Source: Suillus spraguei
Taxonomy: Eukaryota; Basidiomycota; Agaricomycetes; Boletales; Suillaceae
Assembly (NCBI GenBank): GCA_016800925.1
Contig: JABCPU010000077.1
Location: forward strand, 124,001 to 188,000
Direction of reading: 5' to 3'
DNA length: 64,000 bases
The notes below the pieces were generated by a model, which did no database searches, was not told the origin of the DNA, and worked only from the letters and a program-made list of their open reading frames with translations. Shown here piece by piece: positions 47,217-57,754 of the stretch (the first letter of the stretch is position 1; each line of letters opens with the position of its first letter). Both the position numbers and the translations under genes were made by a program.

Positions 47217-47513
47217 TGTTACAATCGTACGTGCCCCTATTCATTTTCCTTTGTTCCTTTCTTGTATATCTTGTCACGTGACTCTGACTCATATGCTCAA
47301 TGCATTTGTATGATACATGTCTTCCTTATTAGGATACACAGTTACGTTCTCACGGTTACTTGGTCTGTGTGCACATATTGGTCTATTTAAGCACAGTGTA
47401 CTTGTAGTAGATTCCCTACTTTAATCTTACTGGGTTTTACCTGGAATCTCCTTCGCTTAGGTCTCCAACCTAAGTCATCTTGAATCGTCTCTAAGTCTAA
47501 GCACTCCTTAGCC
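47217..47513 (+). repeat. truncated 5' LTR of Gypsy copy 1
   Basis: 297 bp identical to the first part of the 3' LTR except one position (CA versus CG near 47336). It includes CTATTTAAG near 47384, a possible TATA-type promoter. After CTCCTTAGCC at 47513 it passes directly into gag; the last 177 bp of LTR, the primer site and the start of gag are missing. Confidence 0.92.
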
Positions 47514-48146
47514 AAATCTTGGAAAGAACAGTTCCTAGAACATGCCCAATCAACCGACACCTCTGGACAAAAAGTTGGTTATGGGACGATGGTGGATTTT
47601 ATGAAAAGTTTCAAAGAAGCCTTCGAGCCAGTGGATACCAAAGGCACCACACTCACGAAACTCCGAGACCTTAAACAAGGAACTGGAGATCTCCACACCT
47701 ATGTCACTGACTTTGAGGCACTTGCAGCCAAGGCTCAGATCACCGACAATGCAACGAATATCCAGTTCTTCCAAGACGGCCTTAATTGGGGTATCCTTAC
47801 AAAGCTTTTCGCAACAGGAGATGTCTCCGAAATATTCAGAGAAGTTGTGCTGCAATGCGTTGCTATTGACAACGCCCATCATCGGCTTCAAGCCATGAGG
47901 ACACGTCATGCTCCACAACAGAAGAAGAAGAACTACAGGAATGCACGGTATATTCCGAACCGTGATTCTAACGCAATGGTCGTAGATCGAATCTCTGATA
48001 TGGAGAGATCCGAATGCATGAAGAAAGGACAATGCTTTGGATGCAAGAAGACAGGACACCGCATCCATAATTGTCCTGAAAGAAAGAAGAAGACTCCGCT
48101 CTGACAAACCGAAGTCAAAGGAGAAGAAGAAGAAGAAGAAACAGTA
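47514..48146 (+). pseudogene. Gypsy Gag, 5' truncated
   Basis: Capsid/nucleocapsid protein lacking its N-terminus. The conserved Ty3-type helix region is visible (MVDFMKSFKEAFEPVD, then LHTYVTDFEALAAKA and QFFQDGLNWGILTKLF). One zinc knuckle follows near 48035: CFGCKKTGHRIHNC, a perfect C-x2-C-x4-H-x4-C. The frame stops at 48104, but a lysine-rich tail continues in another frame to 48146, so a small frameshift lies near 48095. With neither start codon nor upstream leader it is not expressed normally. Confidence 0.85.
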
Positions 48147-48148
48147 AG

Positions 48149-51100
48149 ATGGATTGTTCAGGATTTTTGATGTGGAGAAACAAAGACTTGACATATGTTT
48201 CTCCCAATGTATTACTAAGACTTGTACGCGCTGTAGGTGAAAGAAAAGAACTTCGTGTCCCTATCACCCTCCACTCACATACTCGCTTGAAATCCGTCGA
48301 CACCACCGCTGTTATCGATTCAGGAGCAGCAGGAACATTCATCTCTGAGGAGTTTGTGAAACTCCATCAAATCACATGACGAAAACTCAAAACACCATTT
48401 CGAGTTACTATGGCAGATGGAACTCTTATCAAAGGAGGACCGAACACACACTACTGTCTTCTGGTGGTCAAAATTGATGAATGAACCATGTATGGGAAAT
48501 TCAACATCACCAAATTAGGAAGAAGAGATCAAATCCTTCTTGGAATTCCATGGTTACGAGCAATGAACCCAATCATAGATTGGGCTGCTGAAACACTTAT
48601 CCTTTCGCGGACAGAGAAATCAGATGAAATCAAAACTGATTTAGACATGGATCGAAAGAAGAACGGGTTGCCCCGACTCTTCAATCATCATACCAGATGG
48701 CAACATCCCATCTTCCGAAACCTTTCATCGCTTCTCCTATTGATGCCCTGAAGACCAGAACCAGAAGTACGAATGCCACGTACTATAGACCCACTCCACA
48801 TGTCAACTGCCAAGGCAGTATCACCGATTCCTCGCGGAAAAGCGCAAGAATGAATCCGAACCCGAGCATCAGGTCGGACAAGAACCTATTGAGCAACGGC
48901 CAATAGAGAACAGAAACATGGAAAAGGAAAACAGAAGAAGAATCCCAGGGCGAGCACCAACGTACCGAAACTATCCAAGTTCTTTGTTCCCCGAAAACTC
49001 TTTCAGCTTCAATTGAAGAAATCCCTGATAAGAAGAACCCGTGCCCTCGTTGATCCAACAGAGGATGATGACAATTCAACACCCTGCACGATGTCTGGCA
49101 CGCACCAGAAGTGCGAGAAATTTCTCGTATGAACTAGGGATGGAGAATTTCTTGTGGAGTACGATACCGATGGAGTCAGCATGAGGATTATAGAGGAAGT
49201 ATCCATGGATACACCCTTGACGCGTGATGGAACTTCTCAACTCGAACAATCCTCCCCCTACTCCACAATTCCCTTCCCCTCCGAAATATAGTAACAAAGC
49301 TCAGGAATTCGCCACGGATGAGAAGGAAAAGAAAAAGAAATCCTTCGAAGAATTGGTCCCGATTATTTGCACGACTTCGCAGACGTCTTTGCTAAAGACG
49401 GATTGAACAAACTACCCCCGAACGCCCTGGTATGATCATCGGATTGACACTAAACCCGGTTTTATCCCTCGCACGTCTAAGGTTTACCCGCTATCGGAAA
49501 AGAATGCGCTGCCGTCAAAACGTTTATCGATGAAAACGTTGCGAAAGGTTTCATCTCAGAATCGAAGTCACCCCAAGCCAGTGGCTTCTTCTTTGTGGGA
49601 AAGAAGAGTGGAGAATTGCGTCCCTGTCAAGATTACCGCTACATCAATGATTGGACAGTCAAGAACACCTATCCGCTCCCACTTCCTATTCCCTTGTCGC
49701 ACGCCTTCACAAGCACAGTTCTTTACGAAAATGGATATCCGGTCCGGTTATAACAATATTCGCATCCATCCTGATGATAGGTGGAAAGCTGCTTTTACTA
49801 CGGAATTCGGCCTCTTTGAACCAAACATCATGTTTTTGGCCTCTGTAATTCCCCAGCAACTTTTCAAGCATACATGAATCGCACCTTTCAACAAGAAATC
49901 AATGAAGGATGGATGGTTATCTACATGGACGATATCCTGATTTTCTCTACAACATGGCAGAACACGCGAACGGACAAGACAGTTTTGATGAAAGATACGA
50001 AAGGAACACTTGTTCCTAAACCAGAGAAATGCACCTTCGATGCAGAAGAAGTGGAATACCTTGGAATGATAATTCCCCCGGACAAGTTGCTATGGATACC
50101 GCCAAGACCAAGGGAATCTCCGAATGGCCAGTCCCAAATCTGTAAAAGATGTTCGGTCATTCCTTGGCTTTTGCAACTTCTACCGCACGTTCATTTCCCA
50201 CTATTCCGACATCGCTCGACCCCTTATCGATTTGACAAAGAAAGATAAGGCCTTCGATTGGTCAACCGAATGCATGGACACCTTCGAAGAACTGAAACGT
50301 CGCTTTACATCCAACCGGTGCTTCGTAATCCTGATCCGTCCCGACAATTTGCCATTGCTACCGACGCTTTGCTCGTAGCAACTGGCGGAGTTCTCCTGCA
50401 GACTGATGAAAATGGCATTTATCACCCATGTGCATACCTTTCACAGTCTTTGAACCCCGCAGAACGCAATTATCAGATCTTTGATCGGGAACTCCTTGCC
50501 GTAATCCGGGCATTAAACGAATGGCGTCATTATCTTGAAGGAAACCCACACCCCGTCCTGGTATTCACCGACCATAAGAACCTTCTGTACTTTAGAAGTG
50601 CACAGAAGCTTACCCATCGCCAAGCACATTGGCAATTGATTTTGTCTATCTATGACATTGAACTGCATCACGTTGCAGGTACTAAATCGGCAGTACCTGA
50701 TGCACTATCTCGCCGACCCGACTACGACTCTGGCAAAGACGATAACGAGGACCAGACACTCCTCCCTGACGCTCTATTCGTTCGTCTTATTGATACCGAC
50801 TTGCAGGATGTTTTATCATCCTCAGACCCTCTCGATGACCCTGTCTTTAAGACAGCATCTGACGCCCTCGATGGCGTGTGCCTTCCACCTATGAAATCGG
50901 CACTCTCTGACTGGAAGATTGAGGAGAACGTCCTCTATTTTAAGAACCGCGCCTATATTCCTCCGGCGCACCGCCCGATATCTTGAAAAGGTATCATGAT
51001 AATCCTACTGCGGGACACCCCGGTAGATTCAAAACTGAAGAACTCGTGAAATGGGAAGCCTGGTGGCCCGCGATGGGCTCTTATATTCGGAAATACGTTG

Positions 51101-52238
51101 AGGGTTGCGCCCTTTGTCAGCAAATGAAAGCAGATACACATCCTGTTCGGCTCCTGCTCACGCCTATTCCCTCCTCGGCAGTTCGCCCGTTTTCTCAGGT
51201 CTCTGTCGATCTTATCACTGATCTCCCTGTCTCTGGAGGCTTTGACAGTATCATGGTCATGGTAGACCATGGCCTTATGAAGGGGGTAATTATTATCCCT
51301 TGTCTGAAAACCATCACTTCCGAAGGCGTTGCTAAGCTATTTTTGAAACATGTCTACCGACGATTTGGACTCCATGACAAAGTCATTTCGGATCGAGGAC
51401 CGCAATTCCTATCTTGCTTCTCAAAGGAACTTGCCCGACTTCTCGACTATGTCATCGCTCCATCCACAGCTTATCACCCACAGACTGATGGTCAAACTGA
51501 AAGGCTAAATCAAGAACTTGAAACATACCTTCGCATCTACTGCCGTAACAACCCTGAAGATTGGGTAGAACACCTACCAATCGCCGAATTCGTCCATAAC
51601 CACCGAAAACATGATGCAAGGAATGCATCACCCTTCTATTTGATGATGGGATATGAACCACGCGCTATTCCCCACCTTATCCCTGATTCATCCGTACCCG
51701 CAGCAGAAGATCGAGTACGATCTCTGCAGAAGATAAGAGAAGAAGCAATCGCCTGCCACAACATTGCAATGCAAACGATGGCTGAACGATCCCGAGGAGA
51801 TAAGTACATCCCGTGGAAGATCGGAGATAAGGTTTGGCTATCTGCCGCTAATCTTAGACTCAAACTCCCATCAAGGAAACTTGCGCCAAAGCGATATGGA
51901 CCTTTCCCGATCATCGATGTCTTATCCCCCATCACATTCACACTTGAACTCCCTCTGCAATGGAAATCCACCCTACTTTCCATGCTTCTGTCTTGTCGTC
52001 CTATAGCGAAACGGACGTACACGGTCCGAACTTCCCTGAACCCCCACCTGATATCATCGAAGAAGAAGAGGAATATGAAATAGAAGCTATTCTTTCTCAC
52101 AAAGGAACCGGCACTCGCTGATGCTATCTCGTTTCTTGGAAAGGATATTCATTGGGAGATAATGAATGGCTCCCAGAAAAGAACTTGAAGAACTCCGCTC
52201 GAATCCTGAATGCTTATAAGAAGCAACATGCCCTCTGA
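48149..52238 (+). pseudogene. Gypsy Pol (PR-RT-RH-INT-chromodomain), many breaks
   Basis: All domains are recognisable but the frame is broken repeatedly. Protease: VIDSGAAGTFI near 48315, with TGA stops at 48377 and 48481. Reverse transcriptase: frames shift several times over 49400-50250; VIYMDDILIF is near 49920. RNase H: FAIATDA and FDRELLAVI near 50350-50500, with a shift near 50310. Integrase: open from 50983, zinc module then DLITDLPVSGG, SDRGPQF and HPQTDGQTERLNQEL near 51200-51515. A chromodomain with [18 protein letters not shown] ends at 52238, preceded by a stop in GTGTR. One-base shifts and C-to-T stops dominate. Copy 2 has breaks at different places. Confidence 0.92.
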
Positions 52239-52289
52239 TTACCTTCAGTCAATCAACTGCACTAGCACTTGATCAACTACCAGCATCAA

Positions 52290-53219
52290 ATGTCTTTCCC
52301 CACTGCCTATATCACCCCTGTCACCATTGCCAACAATGACTCTGACTTTGGAGCTGAAAACTATGGAACTCTCACCGCCGAAATCGACAACACTTCCTAC
52401 ATTGAAGCTGCTATCCTCTGTGAGGGACACGCCCTCGAAATTGAAAGAATCCTCACTGAAAGAGGTGCTTTCCCTGCCCTACTTATTGTCAACATCATCC
52501 GTACTGCAGCCCTTATCGAAGCCACCGCCAAAGACACAACAGAGATTACACTCCGTCACCGTTTCCTTCATATTCAAAAACGCATTCGTGCTTACGCTAT
52601 GTTGTTGCTTCCCGATTCTTTTAAGAATGATGTTGAAGAAGCTATTCACATCATTGCCGAACGTCGAGCAGGCGTTGCTCGACCTCCCTCTCCGCAGGAA
52701 GATACGCCACTTCCTATTCCAGCACCCGCTTCTTCGCGCATGTATTCTAGTCTTGATGCCTTTGCTGGCTTATGCACTGCTGTGCAAGAAATCGGACAAC
52801 TCACCAATACGGTTGTCGAAACCATCCAGCAATCAGTCGCTGAAACTAGAGCGGCCAGAAATTTAGTCGAAGAAGCCATCACTGATCTACAACAAACACA
52901 AGCCGACCTCGCTTCTCCACGAACCCCATCTCCTATCGAACAACCAGTTTCACTGCCCCCCGTCACAGTCTCCCATAACCATCCCGCATGGTTGTATGAA
53001 CCTTGCACAAAGGAACAGTGTGAGGCCGCTAAGTTACTAGGGATCTCTGCCGCTGAGTTGGTAACACTCAGCCCTCGACTTCGCGACCTTCATATACATC
53101 CTCCAATGTCTATCCCATGGTCATTCGGTCCAATGGATCCTATTTCGCCGGTCTTAGTAAAGGACTTCGGAATAACCTCCCCTTCCTCCTCTAACAAACT
53201 CCTCACAATTGCCAAATGA
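52290..53219 (+). CDS. Gypsy accessory ORF3, 309 aa, unknown function
   Basis: An intact frame downstream of the chromodomain, starting MSFPTAYITPV at 52290 and ending at TGA 53217-53219. No known domain was recognised. The N-terminal half is predicted helical (EGHALEIERILTERGAF; IQKRIRAYAMLLLPDS). The middle is Pro-rich, followed by a likely coiled coil (AVQEIGQLTNTVVETIQQ and LVEEAITDLQQTQADL) and a C-terminal section with EAAKLLGISAAELVTL. Copy 2 carries the same frame, also exactly 930 nt, with mostly conservative changes clustered near the N-terminus. Pol is wrecked in both copies while this frame stays open in both. Its stop overlaps an ATG of the following frame (AATGA). Confidence 0.75.
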   Translation: MSFPTAYITPVTIANNDSDFGAENYGTLTAEIDNTSYIEAAILCEGHALEIERILTERGAFPALLIVNIIRTAALIEATAKDTTEITLRHRFLHIQKRIRAYAMLLLPDSFKNDVEEAIHIIAERRAGVARPPSPQEDTPLPIPAPASSRMYSSLDAFAGLCTAVQEIGQLTNTVVETIQQSVAETRAARNLVEEAITDLQQTQADLASPRTPSPIEQPVSLPPVTVSHNHPAWLYEPCTKEQCEAAKLLGISAAELVTLSPRLRDLHIHPPMSIPWSFGPMDPISPVLVKDFGITSPSSSNKLLTIAK

Positions 53220-53239
53220 GATACCACCCTGATCTTCCC

Positions 53240-53756
53240 ATGTCGGCGTATACTCTCACTCCTGCCCAACAAGCACAGCTCAGGAGTGACAACACCGTTG
53301 CCCTAAAGCGTATGAAGCGGAATAAGGGGAAGAAGCGCGCCAGATCCACTAGCCCTAGACCCATCATTTCACCGTCACCCTTATGCAAAGTCCATTCTAA
53401 CCCTGACGAAAACATGAAATGTCGAGTCTGCGGACTACTTGGACATCGTCAGAAGAATTGTGCGGAATATCAGTGCAAGGTTTGCAGATATTGGTCGCCT
53501 ACTCATTTATCCCTCTACTGTCCTCGACGAGTCGGACCTCCCCCTTTGAGTTAACCTGGAAGGATGAGGATTCTATGATGTACTTCATGCTTGGGAGCAG
53601 CAGCTTGACGAGGAACAAATTCTAGCGGAAAAGAGAAGAGACTCCAAACGATGCGCCGGTCTTGAAGAGGCTGCATACATGAGAAGCGGGTCCTTTGCTG
53701 ACGAAGACTACGAGTGGAGTGATGATCCTGTTTACTATGCGAACCAAGATGAGTAA
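53240..53756 (+). pseudogene. Gypsy accessory ORF4, double zinc knuckle, frameshifted
   Basis: Starts MSAYTLTPAQQAQL (53240); an in-frame upstream ATG at 53216 overlaps the ORF3 stop. A basic segment KKRARSTSPRP precedes a perfect zinc knuckle CRVCGLLGHRQKNC and a second, variant one CKVCRYWSPTHLSLYC (C-x2-C-x6-H-x4-C). The frame breaks at 53554, after which the rest is readable in other frames to a stop at 53754-53756. Copy 2 has the complete 172-residue version. This protein resembles nucleocapsid but lies 3' of pol and is separate from the Gag knuckle. Confidence 0.75.
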
Positions 53757-53775
53757 AGTCGGTGACTTTACGTGT

Positions 53776-53788
53776 AAAAAGGGGGTAA
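53776..53788 (+). promoter_or_regulatory. polypurine tract of Gypsy copy 1
   Basis: AAAAAGGGGGTAA lies directly before the 3' LTR. Copy 2 has AAAACGGGGGTAA in the matching place. It primes plus-strand DNA synthesis. Confidence 0.75.
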
Positions 53789-54262
53789 TGTTACAATCGT
53801 ACGTGCCCCTATTCATTTTCCTTTGTTCCTTTCTTGTATATCTTGTCACGTGACTCTGACTCATATGCTCAATGCATTTGTATGATACATGTCTTCCTTA
53901 TTAGGATACGCAGTTACGTTCTCACGGTTACTTGGTCTGTGTGCACATATTGGTCTATTTAAGCACAGTGTACTTGTAGTAGATTCCCTACTTTAATCTT
54001 ACTGGGTTTTACCTGGAATCTCCTTCGCTTAGGTCTCCAACCTAAGTCATCTTGAATCGTCTCTAAGTCTAAGCACTCCTTAGCCTTAGTCTCTATTCTC
54101 GTGGATACCTCTTAGACTTATCTTTGAGGCTGAACCCTTGATTGTACTTAGAACGCGTTCCTTGTACTTTCACCTTGTCCTTCTTTGGACATTGTAAGAA
54201 CTTCCCAGCAGACCATCTATGTCTTCTCACTGTCGCTGGTGACGCCACCCCAGTTCGTAACA
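53789..54262 (+). repeat. 3' LTR of Gypsy copy 1
   Basis: 474 bp, TGTTACAATCGTACG to TTCGTAACA. Same family as 19730-20205 and 58798-59262. It contains CTATTTAAGC, a possible core promoter. Followed by target copy CATCA. Confidence 0.95.
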
Positions 54263-55575
54263 CATCACAGACAATAGCTTTTCATTTGCAGGAGATGAAG
54301 ACAAGTCACATCCTGCAACATCTATTATCAATAGCATTGAAAAGAGATGGGAACACACAGATCAAGACCTTTTCATTATAGCACTATTCCTGAATCCACT
54401 TATCAATCCCAACCTCATTAATGGTCACGTCCTTCCACCTGGTGTACTCATGGGAATTGCTCAGTGATTATATTCTCCTGTTTTCAGGCATGACACCACT
54501 GAAGTTCCAACAGGCCTCATTGGTCAAATCTATGAATATCATCGCCGCACTGGGATATTTGCACCAGCTGCATGGCCGATACAAGAACTGAAAGACTCAC
54601 TGAAGGATGAGGTGGGGTTTCAGTACTCAAAAAATTTTCAATGACTGAGTCCATTATCTTGGAATGGTTCTTGCGATCCTCTTCGTATCTGGGGCTTACT
54701 CAACTCTGAAAATCCACTTGTGCAGCTTGCACAACTTGTGTTGAGCTTTGTTCCAAACTCTGCATCAGTCGAGTGCTTGTTCTCTTCCATGGGCAACACA
54801 AAATCTAAAAGACAGACTCACTTGGGTGTACAGAAGAACCATGACATGTCATTCCTCAAGATGGAGCTCCATCGTCAACATGCCATCAATGGCACAGCCA
54901 AACGCCACCTTAAACGCCAATTTGGCAACCCTGAAACACTCACTGATTGTGATCCCACAGGTAGCTGTATGGAAGATCAAGAACTCGTCATGAATGCCAA
55001 CACTGACATGTTACTCACTGACGAGTCTGAGTCAGATGATAATGCGGAGGACAGACATGAGAGCAACAGCCCCCCATCATCCTCATTTGCGGCTGTTGCA
55101 CTGTAGCTGGGAAAAGACGCTGACGAAGACGACAACAAAGAATACACATTAGGGCTAGGGCAAGTTGTTGATGTTGAGGATGACATCTTAGGCCCTTTGG
55201 AAGGCAGCAGACCACAACAGATTTGTTGTTTCTTTGGTCAGAAACGGATATTTTGCATTCGTGACATCTTCAATTGGTCTGTCGAGATTGGATGGGACAA
55301 GTTTTGGTTTCAAGGGGTGAAAAACATGGAGAGTGAGGCTTTATTCTATGAACTAATGTCACGGCTGCCTGAAAATGAAGAGAGTACTAGCAGGAATGGT
55401 CTGGGGGAGTCATCGAGCATGGAAGTGATCTGTCGAGCTCGATTGTGATTGACAACATGGACTAGCTAGTACCTAGAAGTAATTAACTGTTTTAACCCCA
55501 TTAACCCCAGTTATTTCGTAGTTAATTCAAATCAAGACGTACCAGTTATAACCTATTCAGTTATAACCCGGTGTC

Positions 55576-55835
55576 TTGATAACCGAGGGTCTTATATAAA
55601 AGCGTGTAAGGAATGTAATGACACCACAATTACACTGGGATAAGACTTCTTGCCAGTCCTCGATTAACATGGTCTACGACTTTTCTAGTTTTCGTGGTAG
55701 ATAACGTGTGAGTTCTTGGGAGGCCCGCTAAACCAATCTAGTGATTAACTTAGCCAGAGCTATCTTCAGAAATCTGCTCTTGGAAAACTGAGCCTAGGGT
55801 AGACTGTCTAGGCTGGGAACTGGGTATGTGTGGAT
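55576..55835. other. short stretch between the hAT element and first minisatellite
   Basis: Includes TATATAAAAG near 55594 and no convincing coding sequence. Nothing further recognised. Confidence 0.3.
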
Positions 55836-56073
55836 AGATTTGTCTAGGAAAGATCCTTCTAGACAATAAACTGGGTGTGAAATAGATTGGCCTAGGAATG
55901 GACCTTCTAGGCAGTAGACTTGGGAACTTGGGTAGATTTGTCTAGGAATGATCCTTCTAGGCAATAGACTTGGGCACTTGAATAGATTGGCCTAGGAATG
56001 ATCCTTCTAGGCACTAGACTTGGGAACTTGGGTAGAGTTGTCTAGGAATGAACCTTCTAGACAAAGGACTGGG
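55836..56073. repeat. minisatellite, about 50-bp unit, five copies
   Basis: Five tandem units of 48-50 bp, each with GTCTAGGAATG or GCCTAGGAATG followed by CCTTCTAGRCA and a GACTTGGG-type segment. Units alternate between AGATTTGTCT and AGATTGGCCT starts, giving a 100-bp higher-order period. A related fragment lies just upstream at 55800. Confidence 0.85.
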
Positions 56074-57039
56074 ATAGTATTCTCAAAGATATGAGAATAG
56101 AATACGTGGACCAGATAGTGGCTGGTCAAAGATATGAACTGGAGAGACGTGGTCTCTAATATAACTGACTATTTTCCTAGGTATATCATATACCTAGCTT
56201 TTGAAAATAGTATAACAATGGTCTCAAGGGAATTTGTTACCCTGCACTTGGTTTAACAATGCTTCAAAGTGACTAACTTTGCAAGCCTTGAGAAATATTT
56301 ACTCCTGAAATATAGTGACAAGTGGGAGATCCTATTTTTTGGGGGGAGAATGGGCTCCCCTTTTATACATGTAGCACGGGAAAATAGTTATGTAAGCTAA
56401 TATAGAGAGAACCAATCAAAATATTCATCCAAACTCAAAAGAATAGGAATAAAAAGAAAAGGTGGAGCCATGACATCATATATGACATCATAGTGGAGCA
56501 GAATGTTCTAGAAGTGAAATGGAACTGTCCAGAATGAAGTGACATCAGTATGATATCATTATGACATCATCATGATATCATACCCTGTGGGTACAATTTT
56601 ATGAAGTGTTTGGGGTGTCAAAGCATCCTAATAGTAAGAAATAGTAAGGGGAAAAATGGAGAAGAAGAGACAAGAATAATAGTACAATGGAAACAGGTGA
56701 AACATAGGTTGTTTTTGGTAGGTTTTTGCAGGCTTTGAACTTTTCTCTATGGTTTTCTCTAGCCAAAGTGAATAAGCCAAAGGTAAGGCTATACCTAAAC
56801 CTTCAATTTTCTTCTCACATCAACTAGGTCATTATGTGATTCCCATCTCACATATGACTTTTCTTCAAACAATGCAGATTTGTGAATCAGCAGAAATGTC
56901 TGGAAGTGTTTTGAACCAAGGTATGGTACCAAGGTATGGGTTGACTAGTCTGAGAGCTAAGCTAACAGACATGGTCTTTTGTGGGTCACCTAGCAGTCAT
57001 GTCCATGCATGATTCCTGTATCAAGCAGGACACCAGCTA
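56074..57039. other. AT-rich stretch with repeated GACATCA motifs
   Basis: No gene recognised. Around 56470-56585 the motifs TGACATCA, ATGATATCA and close variants recur about eight times in 120 bp, which looks like decayed simple repeat. Short direct repeats such as GGTATG occur near 56920. Confidence 0.35.
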
Positions 57040-57560
57040 CCAGGGTTCGGGGTTCGGCACTCAAACTATGTGGATCAATAACTTTCACATTATTCTGAGT
57101 CCTGAGTCCCAAGTTCTGGGTTCTGGGGTTCAGCATTTGGCATTTGGCACTTAACATGTGTGAATTAATATCTTTCACATTGTTCTGAGTCCCAAGTCGC
57201 AAGTGCTGGCTGCCAGCGTTCAGGGTTCGGCACTTAATATATGTGAATTCATATCTTTCACATTGTTCTGAGTCCTGAGTCCTGAGTGCCGGCTGCCGGC
57301 ATTCGGGGTTCGGCACTTAATAAATCTGAATTCATATCTTTCACATTGTTCTGAGTCCTGAGTCCCAAGTGCCAGCTGCTGGTGTTCGGGGTTCGGCACT
57401 TAATATATGTGAATTCATATCTTTCACAATGTCATGAGTCCTGAGTCCCGAGTGCTGGCTGCCGGGGTTCGGGGTTCAGCACTCAAAATGCGTGGATCAA
57501 AGTCTGTTGCCTCACATTGTTCTGCCTCACATTTTGCTGAGTCCCGAGTGTCAAGCCTGA
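57040..57560. repeat. minisatellite, about 83-bp unit, six copies
   Basis: Six tandem units, each starting near GTTCGGGGTTCGGCACT, then TTCACATTGTTCTGAGTCC, then GAGTGCCGGCTGCC. Copies begin near 57044, 57128, 57217, 57300, 57384 and 57467; most are 83-84 bp and the outer ones are more diverged. Short inner repeats of GAGTCCTGAGTCC suggest growth by slippage. Confidence 0.85.
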
Positions 57561-57754
57561 ATTTGGACTATCGATTATTGAGTCCCAAATTTTGAGTATT
57601 GAGTCCTGAGTGCCGAGATACTCAGAGTTCGGGACTCAATTCATGGAACTCGACTTCCGACTTGAGTTCCAGAACTGTTGATGTTCTAATTGGTACATGG
57701 TATTCGTGTGTTCCTACTAACATGGGTAACAACTCTTTCAACTTCTTTGATCTT
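57561..57754. other. spacer between minisatellite and dioxygenase remnant
   Basis: Continues the GAGTCC/GAGTGCC theme in its first half; no gene recognised. Confidence 0.3.

Larger units (their letters stand above)
47217..54262 (+). mobile_element. Gypsy (Ty3) chromovirus copy 1, TSD CATCA
   Basis: 7046 bp flanked by perfect 5-bp duplications CATCA (47212-47216 and 54263-54267). Order: truncated 5' LTR, gag, protease, reverse transcriptase, RNase H, integrase, chromodomain, two additional reading frames, purine tract, full 3' LTR. The chromodomain marks it as a chromovirus. A deletion joins the middle of the 5' LTR to gag, so the primer site is gone and the element cannot move by itself. Inserted into a hAT transposase gene. 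Confidence 0.95.
45586..55448 (+). pseudogene. hAT transposase with BED-type zinc finger, split by Gypsy
   Basis: Starts at ATG 45586. A BED-type finger reads CCKYC followed by H-x4-C in MANHLLCY. An intron of about 55 nt ends near 45833. The catalytic region includes LSGDSWRDLAKIHQIAF (46350), a Gly/Asp-rich stretch near 46600 and VVTR*TSHF (46910), where the conserved TRW has become TR-stop. The Gypsy element cuts the gene after LYHTYISLH (47216). The 3' part resumes at 54263 and holds the hAT dimerisation segment NSASVECLFSSMGN near 54770. A stop at 55104-55106 precedes a conserved tail with WDKFWFQG to 55448. A one-base frame change near 46320 adds to the damage. It is clearly dead. Confidence 0.85.
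45362..55575 (+). mobile_element. hAT transposon interrupted by a Gypsy element (ends approximate)
   Basis: A hAT element identified by its transposase. A CAGTG start at 45362 fits the hAT rule. Both ends carry clustered CAGTTATAAC and GGTTAAT motifs (45380-45500 and 55480-55580), as expected for subterminal binding sites. I could not establish a matching terminal repeat or an 8-bp duplication, so both ends are estimates. Removing the 7,046-bp Gypsy element and one 5-bp target copy leaves about 3.2 kb. Confidence 0.6.

Noticed and set aside
52327..52866. 179-codon ORF as another accessory gene of the Gypsy element
   Set aside because: It is the +1 shadow of ORF3; the matching shadow in copy 2 (60189-60719) is more diverged at protein level than ORF3.
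52290..53219. Envelope-like gene in the Gypsy element
   Set aside because: No signal peptide, membrane segment or cysteine pattern expected of an envelope protein is visible.
45350..55600. 8-bp target duplication for the large hAT element
   Set aside because: TTTCTTAC on the left and GTCTTATA on the right match too poorly, and the terminal repeats do not align convincingly.
57040..57560. CRISPR-like array
   Set aside because: Repeats are contiguous 83-bp units without unique spacers, in a eukaryotic genome; it is a minisatellite.
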